Shown: in pieces, positions 61,736 through 64,000 of the stretch | How positions within the stretch are numbered: position 1 is the first letter of the stretch | How the letters are laid out: each line of letters opens with the position of its first letter | Assembly (NCBI RefSeq): GCF_014199525.1 | Contig: NZ_JACHNU010000001.1 | Span: 744,001 to 808,000 of the forward strand | DNA from: Conexibacter arvalis | GTDB lineage: Bacteria; Actinomycetota; Thermoleophilia; Solirubrobacterales; Solirubrobacteraceae | Direction of reading: 5' to 3' | Length of the DNA: 64,000 bases | Made by a program: the position numbers and the translations under genes | Notes under the pieces: generated by a model | What the model was told of the DNA's origin: nothing | The model's input: the letters and a program-made list of their open reading frames with translations, nothing else | Databases searched by the model: none

Positions 61736-62692
61736 TCAGGCGCTGGTGACGACCGCCTGCGCGGCGAGCGCGCGGGCGCGGCGCGGGTCGAGCTTGCCGG
61801 CGCCGGCGCGCTCCGCGTTCGCGGCCGCGGCGCCGAGCGCCAGCGGCAGCGTCTCCGGCCAGCGCGGCTCGCCGTCGCCCTCGGCGTCGAGCGCGACGAG
61901 CAGGCCGCCGAGGAACGAGTCGCCGGAGCCGTTCGGGAACGGGCCGCGCGCGTCGACCGAGCCGCGCCACAGCGAGCCGCTCGGGTCGACGAGGTAGGCG
62001 CCGTCCTCGCCGGCGGTGACGATCGTCGCCGGCGCGCCGAGCCCGAGCGCCTCGCGTCGCGCCGACAGCAGGTCGTGCAGCGCGAGCGCCGCGGAGCGGG
62101 GCTGGTCGTGGCCGGTCGCGCCGTGGGCCTCGTTCGCGTTCGCCTTCACGAGGTCGGGCGCGGCGCCGAGCGCGGCGGTGAGCGCCGCGCCCGACTGGCC
62201 GACGGCGACGCGCGCGCCGGTCTCGCGGGCCCGCTCGACGAGGTCGGCCGAGGCGCTCGCCGGGACGCCGGGCGGCAGCGAGCCCGAGACCGACGCCCAG
62301 CGGGCGTCGGTGACCGCCGAGACGCGCTCGGCGAAGCGCTCCCACGCGGCGGGGTCGGTCGACTCGCCGCGCTCGTAGAACTCGGTCGGCCTGCCGCTCT
62401 CGGGATCGGCGGCCGACAGCGACGTGCGCGTCTCCCCGGTCGTCCAGACGACGTCGGCGCGGATCGCGTTGTCGAGCAGCTCGTCGGCGATCCAGCGCCC
62501 GGCGTGGCCGGCGAGCAGCGCGATCGCGCGCACGTCGCCGCCGAGCGTCGCGGCGGCGCGTGCGACGTTGAGGCCCTTGCCGCCGGCCGTCGCGACCAGC
62601 TCGGCGGGACGGTGGATCGCCCCGGCGCGGACCTGGTCGGCGACGAGGAAGAAGCGGTCGATCGAGGGGTTGGGCGCGAGCGCGGCGATCAT
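61736..62692 (-). CDS. PfkB-family sugar kinase (1-phosphofructokinase-like)
   Basis: A 318-residue carbohydrate kinase. Typical segments are ALAPNPSIDRFFLVADQVRAGAIHR (N terminus), TAGGKGLNVARAAATLGGDV (about 35-54), WASVSGSLPPGVP, DLVKANANEA, and the catalytic GPFPNGSGDSFLGGLLVALDA (Asp near 256). The NPS-D and GGKGLNV motifs fit the FruK/LacC branch, so a phosphosugar substrate is likely. Confidence 0.88.
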   Translation of the reverse strand: MIAALAPNPSIDRFFLVADQVRAGAIHRPAELVATAGGKGLNVARAAATLGGDVRAIALLAGHAGRWIADELLDNAIRADVVWTTGETRTSLSAADPESGRPTEFYERGESTDPAAWERFAERVSAVTDARWASVSGSLPPGVPASASADLVERARETGARVAVGQSGAALTAALGAAPDLVKANANEAHGATGHDQPRSAALALHDLLSARREALGLGAPATIVTAGEDGAYLVDPSGSLWRGSVDARGPFPNGSGDSFLGGLLVALDAEGDGEPRWPETLPLALGAAAANAERAGAGKLDPRRARALAAQAVVTSA

Positions 62693-62808
62693 CTGGGCAG
62701 TCCTTCGCGAGCGGAGCGGTGCGGTGCGGCGGCGGCCACGATAGCGCTGCGGCGGTCGTCGCCCGCGTCCGCCTCGTGAACGGGCCGGCCGGTCGGGTGT
62801 GCCCGGGC

Positions 62809-63234
62809 TCAGCCGCGCTCGACCGGCACGTCGTCGGGCAGCGGCGTCTCCTGCGGCGGCGCGCTGTGGGTCGCGTCCCATGCCGTCCAGGCGATCCCGT
62901 CGCGGCCGAGGTGCTCGCCCGCGGCGCCGAGCGCCAGCAGCACGAGCCGCTGCGGGCGCTTGTTGACGAGCTGGCGTCTCACGCCCGGGGCGACGCGCAC
63001 CAGCTCCCCGACGCCGAGCCGGTGCTCGCCGTCGACGAGGGTCAGCGCCAGCTCGCCCTCGAGCACGAGGAAGACCTCCTCCTGGCGCTCGTGGGCGTGG
63101 ATCCGCCCCCGCTGCCCCGGCTGGAGGGTGATCAGGTTGATGCCGAACGAGGTGACGCCGAGCTGTCTGCGCAGCGGCTGGAACCGCTCGCCGCCGCCCG
63201 GGTCGAGTCTGCCGAACGCGATGCCGTGCTCCAT
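62809..63234 (-). CDS. Cupin domain protein
   Basis: A 141-residue single cupin. The two metal motifs are GRIHAHERQEEVFLVLEGELAL (about residues 43-64, with His, His and Glu) and LGVGELVRVAPGVRRQLVNKRPQRLVLL (about 73-100, where the usual His is not clear). It may bind metal or act as a sugar-type epimerase-like protein; the role is unknown. ATG 63234 has TAGCAT 7 nt upstream and no SD, a leaderless arrangement. Confidence 0.85.
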   Translation of the reverse strand: MEHGIAFGRLDPGGGERFQPLRRQLGVTSFGINLITLQPGQRGRIHAHERQEEVFLVLEGELALTLVDGEHRLGVGELVRVAPGVRRQLVNKRPQRLVLLALGAAGEHLGRDGIAWTAWDATHSAPPQETPLPDDVPVERG

Positions 63235-63286
63235 GCGGTCGATGCTACCCCTGGCGGGGTGGCGGCCGGCGGCGCGCGACGGCTGG

Positions 63287-64000
63287 CTAGGCGCTGAGCG
63301 TCAGCCGGCGCGGGCCGGCGCTGAAGCCGACCTCCGCGAGCATCGCCTCCCAGCGCGTGCCCATCACCGGCTCGCCGTCGACCTTCTCCAGCGCGATCCG
63401 TCTGACGCGTCCGGCCCGGGTGTGGTCGGCGAGCGCCAGCAGCGCCGGCATGAGCCGCGCGTCCTCGGCGTCGACCAGCGTCTGCAGCGCCTTGCCGCCG
63501 CGCTCCAGGTAGAGGATTGGCGCCCCGCCGGCGAGCACGACCGTCGCGCCGGGCGTCCGCGACGGGCGGCGCGTCTCGCCGTCGCGCTTGGGCCACGGCA
63601 GCGCGGCGCCGAACGGCTGCGCCGGATCGGTCGCGGCGAGCACGAGCGGCGGCGCCTCCTCCGGCGCTCTCTGCGCCCGCAGCCGCTCGACCGCGCCGGG
63701 CAGCGCGAACTGGGCGCCGCCGAGCCCCTCGACGAAGTAGCCGCGCCGCGCGACGCCGAGCGTCTCCAGCTGCGACAGCTCGCTGTAGATCCCCGAGAAG
63801 CCGCCGACGACGCCCTCGGCCAGCACCAGCTCGCGCGTGAGGATCCCGTAGCGCTCCAGCAGCAGCTCGGCGAGCGCCCGCCGTCGCGCCGAGGGGTCGT
63901 CGGGCTGGCCGGGCGCCGGCGCGAACAGCGGCGCCGTCAGCGACCACCGTCCCTGCACCTCGGCGCGACCGGCGCCGCGGCGGGAGGAGAAGCGGCGGCC
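63287..64000 (-). CDS. C-terminal part of a Lhr-type DEAD/DEAH helicase (5' end beyond window)
   Basis: The visible 237 residues run on from beyond base 64000: GRRFSSRRGAGRAEVQGRWSLTAPLFAP, then helical LLLERYGILTRELVLAEGVVGGFSGIYSELSQLETLGVARRGYFVEGLGGAQFALPGAVERLRA, LVLAATDPAQPFGAALPWP and VVLAGGAPILYLERGGKALQTL. This is the Lhr-core/Lhr-C winged-helix and DEAD-associated region of large Lhr helicases used in DNA repair. The helicase motifs themselves are outside the window. Confidence 0.88.
   Translation of the reverse strand, partial: GRRFSSRRGAGRAEVQGRWSLTAPLFAPAPGQPDDPSARRRALAELLLERYGILTRELVLAEGVVGGFSGIYSELSQLETLGVARRGYFVEGLGGAQFALPGAVERLRAQRAPEEAPPLVLAATDPAQPFGAALPWPKRDGETRRPSRTPGATVVLAGGAPILYLERGGKALQTLVDAEDARLMPALLALADHTRAGRVRRIALEKVDGEPVMGTRWEAMLAEVGFSAGPRRLTLSA

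Noticed and set aside
1-64000. tRNA, rRNA, CRISPR array, prophage or transposase genes
   Set aside because: I saw no cloverleaf-like genes, no regularly spaced direct repeats with unique spacers, no phage structural genes and no transposase or terminal inverted repeats.

Overview
The window is very GC-rich (roughly 70-75% by eye), with short intergenic gaps, many GTG/TTG starts and strong third-position G/C. Several traits point to Actinobacteria: a BldC-like HTH protein, a DUF2342 zincin, a NUDIX-CRP pair, a citA-like citrate synthase and HrcA/CIRCE control of groESL. MerR/CarH-like regulators and collagen-repeat secreted proteins suggest class Thermoleophilia (Solirubrobacterales, Conexibacter-like). 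That placement is inference from gene content; no rRNA or tRNA gene lies in the window.

Layout. 1-9.8 kb: siroheme synthase (cut by the window edge), an MpaB-family oxygenase, a DHA2 drug exporter with its TetR regulator, RarA, an M20 deacylase, a NAPRTase-like enzyme, methylmalonyl-CoA epimerase with a small partner, a PAP2 phosphatase and YchF. 9.8-10.2 kb: a lower-GC patch with two tiny ORFs. 10.2-17.9 kb: a PolA-type 5'-3' exonuclease, a MaoC hydratase, acetolactate synthase, a Tat-exported glycosidase-like protein, fumarase C, an alpha/beta hydrolase and a lipoprotein. 17.9-22.4 kb: a signalling cluster with a BldC-like protein, a membrane HD-GYP protein, two CarH-like MerR regulators that lack the cobalamin motif, and a zinc-ribbon/PAS-like protein between them. 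22.4-29.6 kb: IleRS, ClpP, an SRPBCC/ArsR pair, thioredoxin and PolX. 29.8-37.9 kb: an accessory-looking stretch with a 1428-residue secreted glycosidase/phosphoesterase/collagen-like protein, a MACPF (perforin-like) protein, a small membrane protein, trehalose-phosphatase and a CAP-domain secreted protein behind a structured leader. 38.2-52.8 kb: a K+/H+ antiporter, a pentapeptide protein, a YhaM-like exonuclease, a PAC2 protein, a UvrD/PcrA-type helicase-nuclease, an inositol-monophosphatase-family protein, a DUF2342 zincin, a basic-tailed helical protein, an Mrp ATPase, a 7Fe-type ferredoxin, an amidase and citrate synthase. 52.8-64 kb: a DUF4143 ATPase, groEL-groES under two CIRCE elements, ASCH/NUDIX/CRP, an ECF sigma factor with a DUF4349 membrane protein, GDPD and Nei, a PfkB kinase, a cupin, and the end of an Lhr helicase.

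Two patterns run through the window. First, many genes that start a transcription unit have no Shine-Dalgarno. Instead they carry a TANNNT (or CANNNT) hexamer 6-8 nt before the start codon, the mark of leaderless mRNAs; genes inside operons, and a few with long leaders, keep an SD. I used this to choose starts. Second, two genes have their 3' ends tandemly duplicated (50- and 55-bp units). The strongest candidates for undescribed biology are the MACPF protein with its large secreted neighbour, the B12-motif-less CarH-like cluster, and the 23-bp tandem repeat that appears to build a leaderless promoter and start codon three times over.
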